Shown in pieces: positions 43,738 to 52,995 of a stretch of 57,307 nucleotides of DNA (the stretch's first letter is position 1; the number at the start of each line of letters is the position of its first letter). Made by a program: the position numbers and the translations under genes. Source of the stretch: Priestia megaterium (lineage in GTDB: Bacteria; Bacillota; Bacilli; Bacillales; Bacillaceae_H); assembly GCA_008180335.1 (NCBI GenBank), contig VTEF01000002.1, positions 797,308 to 854,614 of the forward strand. Direction: 5' to 3'. The notes beneath the pieces were generated by a model. That model did not search any database. It saw only the letters and a list, made by a program, of their open reading frames with translations, and had not been told where the DNA came from.

Positions 43738-45357
43738 ATGTTGTTGTTAGAAGCAAATCAGTTTGAAAAAAGCTATGGAGACCGCTTAATCATAAAAGCC
43801 GAACAGCTTCAAGTTTATCACGGAGAACGGATTGGAGTCGTTGGAAAAAACGGTGAAGGGAAATCAACGCTGCTTAAAATGTTAGCAGGCGAGCTCAAGC
43901 CTGATACGGGACGCGTTCAACTATTTTGTCCGTTTACATTTATTCCACAGCTTGAAGTTCAAGAAACAGAAGAAATGACGGCTAAATTAAAAAATCAATG
44001 GAGAATCCCAGATGGAAACATCATAAGCGGGGGAGAAGAAACAAGAAAGAAAATAGCTGCTGCGTTGTCTTCCGATGCGAAGCTGCTGATTGCCGATGAA
44101 CCGACAAGTCATTTAGACGTGAGTGGCGTTTCGCAATTTGAAAAAGAAGTAAAGCAGTTTAATGGAAGTGTCATTTTGATTTCCCATGACCGGGAACTCT
44201 TAAATCAAGTTTGTACATCGATTTGGGAAGTAGAAAACGGAAGCATTCATTGTTATGAAGGGAACTATCAAGATTATCTTGAACAAAAAGAGCATATAAA
44301 AGCGCGCCAGCAGTTTGAATACGAGCAGTACGTAAAAGAAAAGCAGCGCCTTGCCCAAGCGGCAGTTGAACGAAGCGAAAAGTCGAATTCTTTAAAAAAA
44401 GCGCCAAGCCGGATGGGGAATTCAGAAGCAAGACTTCATAAAAGAAGTGTCGGTACACAGAAGGCGAAGCTAGACAAAGGCGTTAAAGCAATTGAAACAA
44501 GAATTGAACAGCTCGAAAAAAAAGAAAAGCCGAAAGAAATAGAAGAGGTTGCGTTTGACCTGTCTCAATTTAACCGGATTCATAGTAAAGTCGCGATTTC
44601 CTTTCAACAAGTTCATGCTAAAATAGGCAGCCGTGTATTATTCAGTCAATTAAAAGGAGACATCAAACCAGGCTCAAAAGTAGCTGTCGTTGGAAATAAC
44701 GGGACTGGAAAATCAACATTATTACATTTGATTGAAAGCGGTCATGACGGAATTACTGTTGCGAAGCCGGTTAAACTGGGATTTTTCCATCAGCGTCTTG
44801 AAAACCTGGATGAAAACAAGACGATTTTGGAAAATATTAAAGAAGACAGTCCATACAGCGAATCATTTATTCGAACGGTTTTATCAAGGCTGCTGTTTAA
44901 GCGGGAAGACGTTCATAAAAAAGTTCATCTCTTAAGCGGAGGCGAACGGGTTAAAACGGCGCTGGCAAAAGTCTTTTTAGGCAATTATAATGTGCTGCTG
45001 CTGGATGAACCTACGAACTATTTAGACCTCCAAACAAAAGAAGCGCTCCACGCTGTCCTAAAAGTGTATCCAGGAACTGTGGTGTTTGTGACGCATGACC
45101 GCTATTTTGTCAAACAGCTAGCTACACATGTTCTCACGCTTGAAAATGAAAAAGGTACGTTAAAACCTGTCGGCGAACTTGACCAAAAGAAAAAGCCTGT
45201 CAAAAAGCAAGTGGACGAAGCAGCTTTACTAATGGTCGAAATGGAACTAACCGAAACAATCAGTAAATTATCAATTGTCACGGATCCAAAACAAAAACAA
45301 GAACTTGAAGAAAAATATACGCAATTATTAGCCAAAAAGAAACAGCTGCGCTCATAA
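43738..45357 (+). CDS. ABC-F ribosome-protection-type ATPase
   Basis: The 539-residue protein has two ABC domains without membrane segments: Walker A GKNGEGKSTLL and GNNGTGKSTLL, Walker B LLIADEPTSHLD and VLLLDEPTNYLD, and between them a charged helical linker (about residues 185-290) of the length found in antibiotic-resistance ABC-F proteins (VmlR/Vga/Msr group). These bind the ribosomal E site and dislodge lincosamides, streptogramins or macrolides. The first signature is SGGEETRKK rather than the standard form. The attenuated leader supports inducible resistance. The exact drug spectrum is unknown. Confidence 0.85.
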   Translation: MLLLEANQFEKSYGDRLIIKAEQLQVYHGERIGVVGKNGEGKSTLLKMLAGELKPDTGRVQLFCPFTFIPQLEVQETEEMTAKLKNQWRIPDGNIISGGEETRKKIAAALSSDAKLLIADEPTSHLDVSGVSQFEKEVKQFNGSVILISHDRELLNQVCTSIWEVENGSIHCYEGNYQDYLEQKEHIKARQQFEYEQYVKEKQRLAQAAVERSEKSNSLKKAPSRMGNSEARLHKRSVGTQKAKLDKGVKAIETRIEQLEKKEKPKEIEEVAFDLSQFNRIHSKVAISFQQVHAKIGSRVLFSQLKGDIKPGSKVAVVGNNGTGKSTLLHLIESGHDGITVAKPVKLGFFHQRLENLDENKTILENIKEDSPYSESFIRTVLSRLLFKREDVHKKVHLLSGGERVKTALAKVFLGNYNVLLLDEPTNYLDLQTKEALHAVLKVYPGTVVFVTHDRYFVKQLATHVLTLENEKGTLKPVGELDQKKKPVKKQVDEAALLMVEMELTETISKLSIVTDPKQKQELEEKYTQLLAKKKQLRS

Positions 45358-45361
45358 TGAA

Positions 45362-45401
45362 AAGCCTTGCTTTCTAACCGAAGGCAAGGCTTTCTTTTTT
45401 G
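45362..45401 (+). terminator. Intrinsic terminator
   Basis: AAAGCCTTGC and GCAAGGCTTT around 14 bases, followed by CTTTTTT. Confidence 0.8.
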
Positions 45402-45459
45402 AGGCAAACAAGCCCGTTTCCAGTATAATGAAAGCAACTAACGAAAAAGGAGCGCTTTT

Positions 45460-45831
45460 ATGACTTGTGTATTTTGCGGCATCCCGATGCAAAAACGTGT
45501 ATTAGAAAATGAACATGCATTTGCTTTTTTTGACTTATATCCCGTTCAAAAAGGCCATCTGTTAATTGTGCCGAAGCAGCACCGGGAAACTTATTTTGAT
45601 GCAACAGAACAAGAAATCATGGCGATTCATGATTTGCTGCATAAAGGAAAACAATTAATCGAAGAATCGTATCAGCCGGATGGATTTAATATTGGTGTTA
45701 ACGTCGGTGAATACGGAGGTCAAACCGTGATGCATCTGCATGTTCATCTGATTCCTCGCTACAAAGGAGATATCGACGACCCGCGTGGCGGAATTCGCAA
45801 AGCCATTCCAAACTTGGTTCCATATCCGTAA
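45460..45831 (+). CDS. HIT-family protein
   Basis: The 123-residue protein has the histidine triad HLHVHLIPR near its C-terminus and the family start CVFCGIPMQKRVLENEHAFA with two Cys. HIT proteins are nucleotide hydrolases or transferases (Hint type: AMP-lysine or adenosine phosphoramidate). RBS AAAGGAG. It stands alone before the defence cluster. Confidence 0.88.
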   Translation: MTCVFCGIPMQKRVLENEHAFAFFDLYPVQKGHLLIVPKQHRETYFDATEQEIMAIHDLLHKGKQLIEESYQPDGFNIGVNVGEYGGQTVMHLHVHLIPRYKGDIDDPRGGIRKAIPNLVPYP

Positions 45832-45962
45832 GAGGAGATGACTTATAAGAAATCTTCCATTCTCTTAAACAGACATAAGTCCTGTTCACTACAAATGCCT
45901 TCCGGTGTTTAGTATAATGAGATTAGCTAATATTGGTATTTGAAGAAATGAAAGGAGAGAAA

Positions 45963-46298
45963 ATGATGCCTGTCTATCACAAACTAGTCCGAGATAAAAT
46001 TCCAAGCATGATTGAAAGAACTGGGAAAGCCTACACAACAAGTACGTTAAAAATTGATGAATATAAAACAGAGCTTCTAAAGAAAGCAAATGAGGAATGG
46101 GAAGAATACTTAGAAGCAAACACAAACCAAGAAGCTGTGGAAGAGCTGGCTGATTTGCTAGAAGTCATTCATGCCCTTGCTATTATGAACGGCGCCACAC
46201 CTGAACAGCTCGAACAAGTGCGCAAGAAAAAAGCAGAACAGCGCGGCGGCTTTAACAATCGCGTCTTCTTAGTCGAGGTGGAAGATGACGAAGGTTGA
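45963..46298 (+). CDS. MazG-like nucleoside triphosphate pyrophosphohydrolase
   Basis: The 111-residue protein begins MMPVYHKLVRDKIPSMI, the hallmark of the short PRA-PH/MazG-like family, with the acidic metal-binding helix EEWEEYLEAN and EAVEELADLLEVIHAL. It hydrolyses nucleoside triphosphates. Start at 45963, five bases behind AAAGGAG; 45966 is equally possible. It overlaps the helicase gene by 14 bases, so the two are co-translated. Association of MazG-like proteins with nuclease-helicases is known in defence loci. Confidence 0.82.
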   Translation: MMPVYHKLVRDKIPSMIERTGKAYTTSTLKIDEYKTELLKKANEEWEEYLEANTNQEAVEELADLLEVIHALAIMNGATPEQLEQVRKKKAEQRGGFNNRVFLVEVEDDEG

Positions 46299-48714
46299 AC
46301 TGATTACCGAGCGGGTTGGGAGAAGTATTGTCAAAGAAATTCAATTAGCAAAAAGCAGCTATATTTTAACTTCGTTTGTGATGGACTCTGGTGTAAAAGT
46401 CATTGAACGTGTTCTTCGCGACGCGTTAGAGCGGGAAGCGGAGGTAAAATTGCTTGCTGGGGATTATCTATTTGTCACACAGCCGCAGGCACTTCAGCGA
46501 TTAATTGATATTCATCCGAATATTGAAGTCCGTCTATGGCAAAGCAGAGGAAAGTCATTTCATCCAAAAGCATACATATTTGAGTCTGAAACCGAAGAAA
46601 GCGCACTCGTTATCGGTTCTTCTAATCTATCAGCTTCAGCACTTACAACCGGAGTTGAATGGAGTCTAAAGGTGCAAGACTATGCAGATGCAAAACCGCT
46701 TGAAACAGCGCTAGAACAATTTCTGCAGCTGTTTTATCATGATCAAACGATTCCAGTAAATACTGAAACAATACATACATATAAAAAAGAGTATGACAAG
46801 TATCATCAAAAACATCCATTTACTGTTCAACAATGGACTGAACTGGAAGAACAAACTTTAATGCTTCCAGATACAGAAGAGGAAAAAATAGAAGCAGCTG
46901 TGCTTGAGCCTGCAGCTTCTTATGCGGAAATCAAACCGCGCCCAGTTCAAGAAAATGCTATTCAAGCTCTTTATGAAACGCTTGAAGAAGGCTATAAAAA
47001 AGCGATGGTTGTAATGGCAACAGGCCTTGGTAAAACGTATCTTGCGGGATTTTTTGCAAGGAATTTTCATAAAGTGCTGTTCATTGCGCACCGCGAAGAA
47101 ATTTTAACGCAAGCCAAAGCATCATTTGAACATATTATGCCTCATAAAACGAGCGGGCTGTATTACGGCAAAGAAAAGCACGAAGGAACAGATTTTTTAT
47201 TCGCATCTATTTATACATTAAGTCGTACGAAGCATTTACATCAGTTTAAGCGTGATGAATTTGACTTAATTGTAGTTGATGAGTTTCATCATGCTGCCGC
47301 AGCGACGTACCAAAAAGTCATCAGCTATTTCAAGCCGCAATTTTTACTAGGCATTACTGCCACACCTGACCGTATGGACCAAAAAGACATTTATGCGCTT
47401 TGTGATGGGAATGTTGCGTATCAGCTTCATTTTATCGAAGGGGTTCAAAAGGGATGGCTTGTTCCTTTTCATTATTATGGAGTATATGATGAGACGGATT
47501 ACTCGGCTATCACATGGTTAGGAACCAAGTATGACCGTGAAGAACTGCTTGCAGTGCAGTTAAAAGAAGAAGTTGCTGCTAATATTTTAGAAGCCTGGAA
47601 AAAGCATAAACAAACGAGGACACTTTGTTTTTGTTCATCAATTGAACAGGCAAATTTTCTGGCAGACTATTTTTACAAACATGGTTTTAACACAGTAAGC
47701 CTTCATTCAAAAACGATGGGGCTATCACGCAAAGATGCCATTAAGCAGTTAGAACTAGGCCAGCTAGATGTTATTTTTACCGTCGACCTTTTTAATGAAG
47801 GCGTCGATATTCCATCGGTTGATACATTGCTTATGGTGAGACCGACTGAATCATTGACGATTTTCACCCAGCAAGTTGGCCGCGGTTTGCGTCTGCATCC
47901 AGACAAAGATTACTGTACGATTATTGATTTAATCGGAAATTACCGAAATGCTGATATTAAATTACAGCTGTTTCATGCAGGTGATGAAGAACTGTCTAAA
48001 AAGAAAGGGGCTGTCATTCCTACAATACCAGCCAATTGTCAATTGCAAATTGATACGAAAGCAATCGCCTTATTAAAGGAGTTCACAAAAAAGCGCCAGC
48101 CAAGAAAAGAACAATTAAAAGCAGCTTATATTCAGTTAAAACAAGAACTGGGGCGCAGACCAATGTACATTGAACTTCATCGGAACGGAAATGAAAAATC
48201 AATTGCCTACAAACAAGAGTTTAAATCATATGCGGGATTTTTAAACTGGGCAGAAGAGCTTTCAGATAAAGAACAAGAGGTATTTAAATGTCATGAAGAC
48301 TGGCTTATTGAAGTTGAAAAAACGACGATGATAAAGAGCTATAAAATGATTGTGCTGAAGTATATGCTAAGCCGCGGACCGGAAAACTGGCTAAAGCCTG
48401 TCACGCCAGAAGAAGCAGCCCCTTATTTTCATCGCTATCTAACCGAAGCTCCATACAGAAAGAAAATCGATTTCTCTGATAAAGCAGGACAAAAGCTGGG
48501 GGAATACGATGAAAAGAAAGTAGCAAAGCTCATTGCAACGATGCCTATGACGAAATGGAGCGGCAGTGCTGGTGAATTAGTAGAGTTTGATGGGAAAGTT
48601 TTTACGTTTAACATAAAAGCGGATCAAGAGCATAATCAAATTTTATATCACTGGACGGAAGAGATTTGTGAGTATCGGCTGGGGAGTTATTTTGAAAAGA
48701 AGAGCAAAGTTTAA
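46285..48714 (+). CDS. PLD nuclease-SF2 helicase protein
   Basis: The 809-residue protein has an N-terminal phospholipase-D-type nuclease domain (residues about 1-165; one HxK motif HPKAYIFE with GSSNLS), followed by a DEAD/DEAH helicase: Walker A ATGLGKT at 245-251, DEFHH at 332-336, GITATP, then VGRGLRL as motif VI, and a C-terminal extension of about 230 residues. It should unwind and possibly cut nucleic acid. Its overlap with the MazG-like gene and nearness to two more nuclease genes fit phage defence. Confidence 0.88.
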   Translation: MTKVELITERVGRSIVKEIQLAKSSYILTSFVMDSGVKVIERVLRDALEREAEVKLLAGDYLFVTQPQALQRLIDIHPNIEVRLWQSRGKSFHPKAYIFESETEESALVIGSSNLSASALTTGVEWSLKVQDYADAKPLETALEQFLQLFYHDQTIPVNTETIHTYKKEYDKYHQKHPFTVQQWTELEEQTLMLPDTEEEKIEAAVLEPAASYAEIKPRPVQENAIQALYETLEEGYKKAMVVMATGLGKTYLAGFFARNFHKVLFIAHREEILTQAKASFEHIMPHKTSGLYYGKEKHEGTDFLFASIYTLSRTKHLHQFKRDEFDLIVVDEFHHAAAATYQKVISYFKPQFLLGITATPDRMDQKDIYALCDGNVAYQLHFIEGVQKGWLVPFHYYGVYDETDYSAITWLGTKYDREELLAVQLKEEVAANILEAWKKHKQTRTLCFCSSIEQANFLADYFYKHGFNTVSLHSKTMGLSRKDAIKQLELGQLDVIFTVDLFNEGVDIPSVDTLLMVRPTESLTIFTQQVGRGLRLHPDKDYCTIIDLIGNYRNADIKLQLFHAGDEELSKKKGAVIPTIPANCQLQIDTKAIALLKEFTKKRQPRKEQLKAAYIQLKQELGRRPMYIELHRNGNEKSIAYKQEFKSYAGFLNWAEELSDKEQEVFKCHEDWLIEVEKTTMIKSYKMIVLKYMLSRGPENWLKPVTPEEAAPYFHRYLTEAPYRKKIDFSDKAGQKLGEYDEKKVAKLIATMPMTKWSGSAGELVEFDGKVFTFNIKADQEHNQILYHWTEEICEYRLGSYFEKKSKV

Positions 48715-48792
48715 TAAAAAGGCAATTTGGCAGAAAGCTAGATTTTACATGCTTAATTCATAAAGAATAAATCATAAAAAGGAGCAAATCGC

Positions 48793-49665
48793 ATGCAAGG
48801 CAGAACGATACAAATATTTCTACCTTTTGGCTCGCCAAGAGGAATTCGAATAGCTGAGATTACAAACCGGACGGTACAAGCTATTTATATACCAAGAAAT
48901 CAGTTAGAAAAAGCGGCACAAAGAGTAGAAGTAGCGAACGTAGGCGTTTATTTTTTATTTGGCCGAAATGAAGATGATGCAATGCCGCAAGTATACATAG
49001 GTGAAGCTGAAAACTGCTTTCAGCGCTTGAAGCAGCATAATCGAGAAAAAGATTTTTGGGAAGCAGCTATTGTCTTTGTAACGAATAATAATCAAAATCA
49101 ATTTACAAAAACAGATGTAAAGTTTTTAGAGTTATTATCGTTTAACGAAGCACAGAAAATAAAGCGTTATAAATTAAAGCAAACTGTGCCGGCTGCTTCA
49201 TTTGTTCCAGAATGGAGACAGGTTGATTTACATGATATTTTTGAAACGATGAAAATCCTCATATCTACATTAGGCTATCCTTTATTTGATGAAATCAGAC
49301 AAACAAAAGAGACCGATAATGTTGAAGTGCAAAAAGATAATATTTTCTATTGTAAAGGAAAAGGCGTAGAAGCAAAGGGGGAATACAGTGAAGATGGATT
49401 CGTTATATTTGAAGAATCTGAAATGGCGGTTGAAACATCAAATAAAATCCATAACTACTTAATTACAATACGTGAAAATTTAATACAAGATCAAATCGTT
49501 TCGCTGGAAAATGAGACCTATGTTTTCAAAAAAGATCATCCGTTTAATTCACCAAGCCAAGCAGCTGGTATTGTTCTTGGCAGAAATTCAAATGGTTGGA
49601 TGGAGTGGAAGAATGCAGAAGGGAAAACGTTAGATCTTTTGAAAAGAAAGAACAACCAGGTTTAA
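48793..49665 (+). CDS. GIY-YIG nuclease with DUF4357
   Basis: The 290-residue protein has a GIY-YIG domain (GVYFLFGR at 51-58, YIGEAENCFQRLKQH from 68), with an additional N-terminal strand region, and a C-terminal DUF4357 (FNSPSQAAGIVLGRNSNGWM). GIY-YIG enzymes cut DNA at a metal site. The protein lies between the PLD-helicase and SRA-HNH genes. RBS AAAAGGAG. Either defence or DNA maintenance would fit. Confidence 0.85.
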   Translation: MQGRTIQIFLPFGSPRGIRIAEITNRTVQAIYIPRNQLEKAAQRVEVANVGVYFLFGRNEDDAMPQVYIGEAENCFQRLKQHNREKDFWEAAIVFVTNNNQNQFTKTDVKFLELLSFNEAQKIKRYKLKQTVPAASFVPEWRQVDLHDIFETMKILISTLGYPLFDEIRQTKETDNVEVQKDNIFYCKGKGVEAKGEYSEDGFVIFEESEMAVETSNKIHNYLITIRENLIQDQIVSLENETYVFKKDHPFNSPSQAAGIVLGRNSNGWMEWKNAEGKTLDLLKRKNNQV

Positions 49666-49830
49666 GTGAAATGATGGTATAGAAGAATGATAAACCACTA
49701 AATCTTTTCTTGTCTAAAAAGATTATTAAAGCTGATCAATAAACTTATATAGTGTATAGTTAAACTAAGAACCTGCGCTTTGATCTAATGTAGAGATCAG
49801 CGCTACTCTACTACACTAGGGGGCACGAGA

Positions 49831-50628
49831 TTGATTACAGATTTACAATTTGGCGATGCTTTTGTAAAAGGGAAATGTTACCGCCGAAAGAGAATACATG
49901 AGTTATATAAGGGACAAGAGCAAAGTGAAATTTCCACGCCAAAAGCGTATCCATATATTTTTATTTTCACCAAAGAAAGCGGAGAAGAATACGGGACGCA
50001 GCACGGCTGGAATGAAGATAAAACGGTATTTTATTATACCGGCGAAGGCCAGCGCGGCACGATGCAGCTGATAAAAGGAAACAAAGCATTAATGGATCAT
50101 TTAACGAATGGTGAAACGATTTACTTATTTCAGTATGTAGAACCGGGAATCGTTGAATTTCTTGATGAAATGACTTACATCAATCATCAGCTAGAAATCA
50201 TGTGGGATGCTGAAGAGAACTTTCGGGAAGCTATTATTTTTGAACTAGTTAGAAACAGTGTGATTGATGAAGCAGTATCTCAAATCGATCTAAAGCATTT
50301 TTCTCTTCATGAACTGCGCCATATCTCAGAAACCAGCACAAATATTTATAAGCGCACAGCGGCGATGCAGCAGTATGCTCTAACAAGAGCGGGCGGAATT
50401 TGTGAAGCGTGTGGAACAAAAGCGCCGTTTATGAAAAGAGATGGAACACCATTTTTAGAAATCCATCATCTTACCAGATTATCAGATAGCGGTTTAAATC
50501 ATCCAGATAAAGTCGCAGCTATTTGTCCAAATTGCCATAGCCGCGTGCATATTGGAGAAGATGCAAAGGAATATAATGAAAAATTAGGACAAAAGGTTGC
50601 AGAGAAAGAAAGTTTTTTATTTGTATAG
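49831..50628 (+). CDS. SRA-like HNH endonuclease (type IV restriction type)
   Basis: The 265-residue protein has an N-terminal domain like the ScoMcrA SRA module (YGTQHGWNEDKTVFYYTGEG, then IKGNKALMDHL), and a C-terminal HNH nuclease (Cys191/Cys194, His212-His213, Cys232/Cys235, His240). SRA domains read modified cytosine or phosphorothioate-type DNA, so the enzyme should cut foreign modified DNA. It starts with TTG behind AGGGGGC. No methyltransferase accompanies it, as expected for type IV. Confidence 0.85.
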   Translation: MITDLQFGDAFVKGKCYRRKRIHELYKGQEQSEISTPKAYPYIFIFTKESGEEYGTQHGWNEDKTVFYYTGEGQRGTMQLIKGNKALMDHLTNGETIYLFQYVEPGIVEFLDEMTYINHQLEIMWDAEENFREAIIFELVRNSVIDEAVSQIDLKHFSLHELRHISETSTNIYKRTAAMQQYALTRAGGICEACGTKAPFMKRDGTPFLEIHHLTRLSDSGLNHPDKVAAICPNCHSRVHIGEDAKEYNEKLGQKVAEKESFLFV

Positions 50629-50658
50629 GATAAATAATATAAAAGAACTGATAGTATA

Positions 50659-50684
50659 GGTTAGCTAATAGTGCTAGCCTTTTT
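50659..50684 (+). terminator. Intrinsic terminator
   Basis: GGTTAGC and GCTAGCC around TAATAGT, followed by five T. Confidence 0.75.
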
Positions 50685-50875
50685 ACGCTGTATCATGAAA
50701 TAACTTTACAGAAAAACAAATAAGTAGTGGGGCTATTTTCTTTCTTAGTAGTTTAGTGGATGAGTTTTTTACATACTGAGAGCAACCGAAAAAGCATATA
50801 GAATACAAGTTAAATCGATTAGTAATTAAATATTATGATATATACATATGAAAAAATATTTAAGGAGAAATAAGT

Positions 50876-51409
50876 ATGATTGTCTATAGTGTTCATCCAG
50901 AAAAAGTTTATCAACAAATGCGCAAACAAGGTTATTTTCATGGAAGCTTAAAATATGTATGGCCTGAGTTTAAAGAACCATATGCTTGGATGATGGCTCA
51001 AATGAAAAAAAGACTGCCTGATTATGATGGAGTTACTTATCCTGTATGGGTTTGGAAACGTCGCCCAAACCGAAATGAGAAAGCTCTTGTAACACCAGGC
51101 AGACGTGGCGTTATTTTAAAATTAGATATTCCAGAAAAGGAAATTCTATGGTCATCATTTAATGATTGGCACTGTGTATTAAGTGATTCTCCAGTTACAT
51201 TTGATGAACAAGAATGGAATGAGTTTGAAGAAGAGGGATTTAAAGCTGATAAAATGCAGCAAACATGGGAAAAGATATTTGATTTTGAATGGTTAAGTAG
51301 CCGTCCAGAAGAGTGGGCAAGAAAACCAGATAATATGTGGATACAAGGAGTAGTTCCTTGTATTACTATAGATCAAGTAAAGCGTGTTGAACGATTTATT
51401 GCGAAGTAA
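50876..51409 (+). CDS. DUF3841 protein
   Basis: The 177-residue protein shows the DUF3841 pattern (IVYSVHPEKVYQQMRKQGYF at the start; LDIPEKEILWSSFNDWHCVL in the middle; ITIDQVKRVERFI at the end). It resembles ADP-ribosyltransferase-like small folds in its order of strands, but function is not established. RBS AAGGAG. It lies between the defence cluster and toxin operon. Confidence 0.75.
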   Translation: MIVYSVHPEKVYQQMRKQGYFHGSLKYVWPEFKEPYAWMMAQMKKRLPDYDGVTYPVWVWKRRPNRNEKALVTPGRRGVILKLDIPEKEILWSSFNDWHCVLSDSPVTFDEQEWNEFEEEGFKADKMQQTWEKIFDFEWLSSRPEEWARKPDNMWIQGVVPCITIDQVKRVERFIAK

Positions 51410-51565
51410 AAAATGCTTCATTATAAAGAAAAAGCTTTAAGTTCTAGTAGAGAGGACTCTTGTTGGAAAAATAACTAATTCAGTTGATGGCTTATTAACT
51501 ATTAAAGAGAAAATGTTTAGAACTCGGTACTGATTTCAAATTAAATATTAAAGAAGCACTCATTC

Positions 51566-51664
51566 GATTATGGAGTATTTGAAAATATAAAAGAACTTCG
51601 AGCAGTGTTAAACGAAATTAAACGTAACAATTTTAGAGATACAATTCTGAGACATGTGCAGTAA
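51566..51664 (+). pseudogene. Gene remnant (C-terminal 32 codons)
   Basis: The frame DYGVFENIKELRAVLNEIKR then NNFRDTILRHVQ to TAA looks like the end of a helical protein without start or upstream continuity. A terminator follows at 51684. The family is not recognised. Confidence 0.4.
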
Positions 51665-51683
51665 GAGGCATAAGATAAACGGG

Positions 51684-51720
51684 AAAAAGCGCAGATCTGA
51701 AGTAGATCTACGCTTTTTTA
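51684..51720. terminator. Bidirectional terminator
   Basis: AAAAAGCGCAGATCT and AGATCTACGCTTTTTT pair with one mismatch, with A/T runs on both sides. Confidence 0.8.
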
Positions 51721-51743
51721 GTATACTTTCAAAGAATCTCACT

Positions 51744-51980
51744 TCATCTCAACAATTTCCGTTTGCCATCATGCTCAATTAACGGTTTGGATACATAGCC
51801 TTCTGCTTCTAAAAGGTAGATAATGGTTGTTGCAACGTATACACTCGTTACGTAATGCACATCTAAGTATTTCTGCAGCACTGATACGGTGACATCATCT
51901 TTAAAGATTTCGTGTCTTTTTGCAAGCACGACTGGATAGATATTTTTAACAACTTGTTTTGACGTTTCTAAGACTACCAA
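51744..51980 (-). CDS. Small winged-helix-like protein
   Basis: The 78-residue product (TTG 51980, 10 bases behind AGGAGG) reads as three or four helices: VLETSKQVVKNIYPVVLAKR, DVTVSVLQKYLDVHYVTSVY, VATTIIYLLEAEGYVSKPLI. The order resembles a winged helix of the FtsK-gamma/MarR kind, with a recognition-like helix before the EAEGYVSKP turn. It may be a small DNA-binding regulator; no target is visible. Confidence 0.55.
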   Translation of the reverse strand: MVVLETSKQVVKNIYPVVLAKRHEIFKDDVTVSVLQKYLDVHYVTSVYVATTIIYLLEAEGYVSKPLIEHDGKRKLLR

Positions 51981-52188
51981 ACGTACCACACCTCCTATAT
52001 AGATATAAAGATATTCAGGTGTTTGCCGTTTCATGATTGTGTATTTTAAAGATAACGTTTACAAAAGAATAAAAAGTAAGAGGCGTGTTTAGAGGCAATT
52101 AAAAATATTTTTTCTGATCCGCTGCTTGTCCAAGCAAATAGAGCAATACATGCATGTAATATAATAAAAACTTAAAGAGAGGGTTATT

Positions 52189-52581
52189 ATGCTTTCGGAC
52201 AAAATTATTTCAACTGGGTTACGTTATTTAGGAACTCCGTATGTGTTTAATGCTCCTTCGTATCGGACAGATATGTTTGATTGCAGTTCTTTTATGCAAT
52301 ATATTTTTGGAGTAAATGGCATTGAGCTTCCAAGAAACTCTCGCCAGCAATTTAAAGTAGGCACACGGGTTTTGTCTGCTCCACTTCAAAAAGGCGATTT
52401 GCTTTTTTTCACTACTAAAAAGCGAAAACATAGATATGGTCTCGCAAAAATCGGACATGTAGGTCTTTATATTGGAAACAATCAAATGCTTCATACGTAT
52501 CGAGGCGAGAAAGAGGTGACAATTTCAACTTTAGATTCTTATTGGAAAGAGGCATTTGTTGGCGCTAAAAGATTGATATAG
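52189..52581 (+). CDS. NlpC/P60-family protein without signal peptide
   Basis: The 130-residue protein is one NlpC/P60 domain with catalytic Cys32 (FDCSSFMQY), His90 (IGHVGLYIG) and a third polar residue near His102. These enzymes cut peptidoglycan cross-bridges or related amide bonds. There is no export signal, which is unusual for a wall enzyme. It lies just upstream of a type VII toxin operon and may open the wall or act inside the cell. RBS AGAGAGGG. Confidence 0.85.
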   Translation: MLSDKIISTGLRYLGTPYVFNAPSYRTDMFDCSSFMQYIFGVNGIELPRNSRQQFKVGTRVLSAPLQKGDLLFFTTKKRKHRYGLAKIGHVGLYIGNNQMLHTYRGEKEVTISTLDSYWKEAFVGAKRLI

Positions 52582-52995
52582 AAAATGTAAGAGTAAGAAG
52601 GCGAAGTCAATATGGGTTGTGATTGAAAAAACGAAAGAGTTTCCAGTGATTTTACTAACGATGTTGAGAAATCTACAATAAAAGGATGTGTGGCAGGTTA
52701 ACTGAAAATGCTGGCCTTTTTGTGCTGGATCAAGAATTTCATAATTTATAACTGGCAGATATATAAGTTCAAAGAACTAGGTCATTCACTTCAGTTTTTC
52801 TTGTTTCTTTTAATTTATTCCCTTGTTAATTCCTGTTTAATAGTTCTTTTTTCTTTATTTTTCTCCTGTGATTATTTATCACAGATTTGTTGGTTTAAAA
52901 AAGAGAATATTTTCCTATTCCGCTATAATTAAGCAAATTCTATACTGTAAATATTGGAAAAAAATCGTTTATTTAGCGCCAGAGAGGTGAGTAGA
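52582..52995. other. Intergenic region, no supported gene
   Basis: The region contains GGCAGG...GCTGGCC with TTTTT (about 52692-52721), a weak terminator, and a T-rich part that gives a hydrophobic open frame by composition. No ribosome site supports that frame. Confidence 0.4.

Noticed and set aside
52708-52932. 74-codon hydrophobic frame between NlpC/P60 and the LXG operon
   Set aside because: No ribosome site; the hydrophobicity follows from a T-rich stretch, and its start lies in a terminator-like hairpin.
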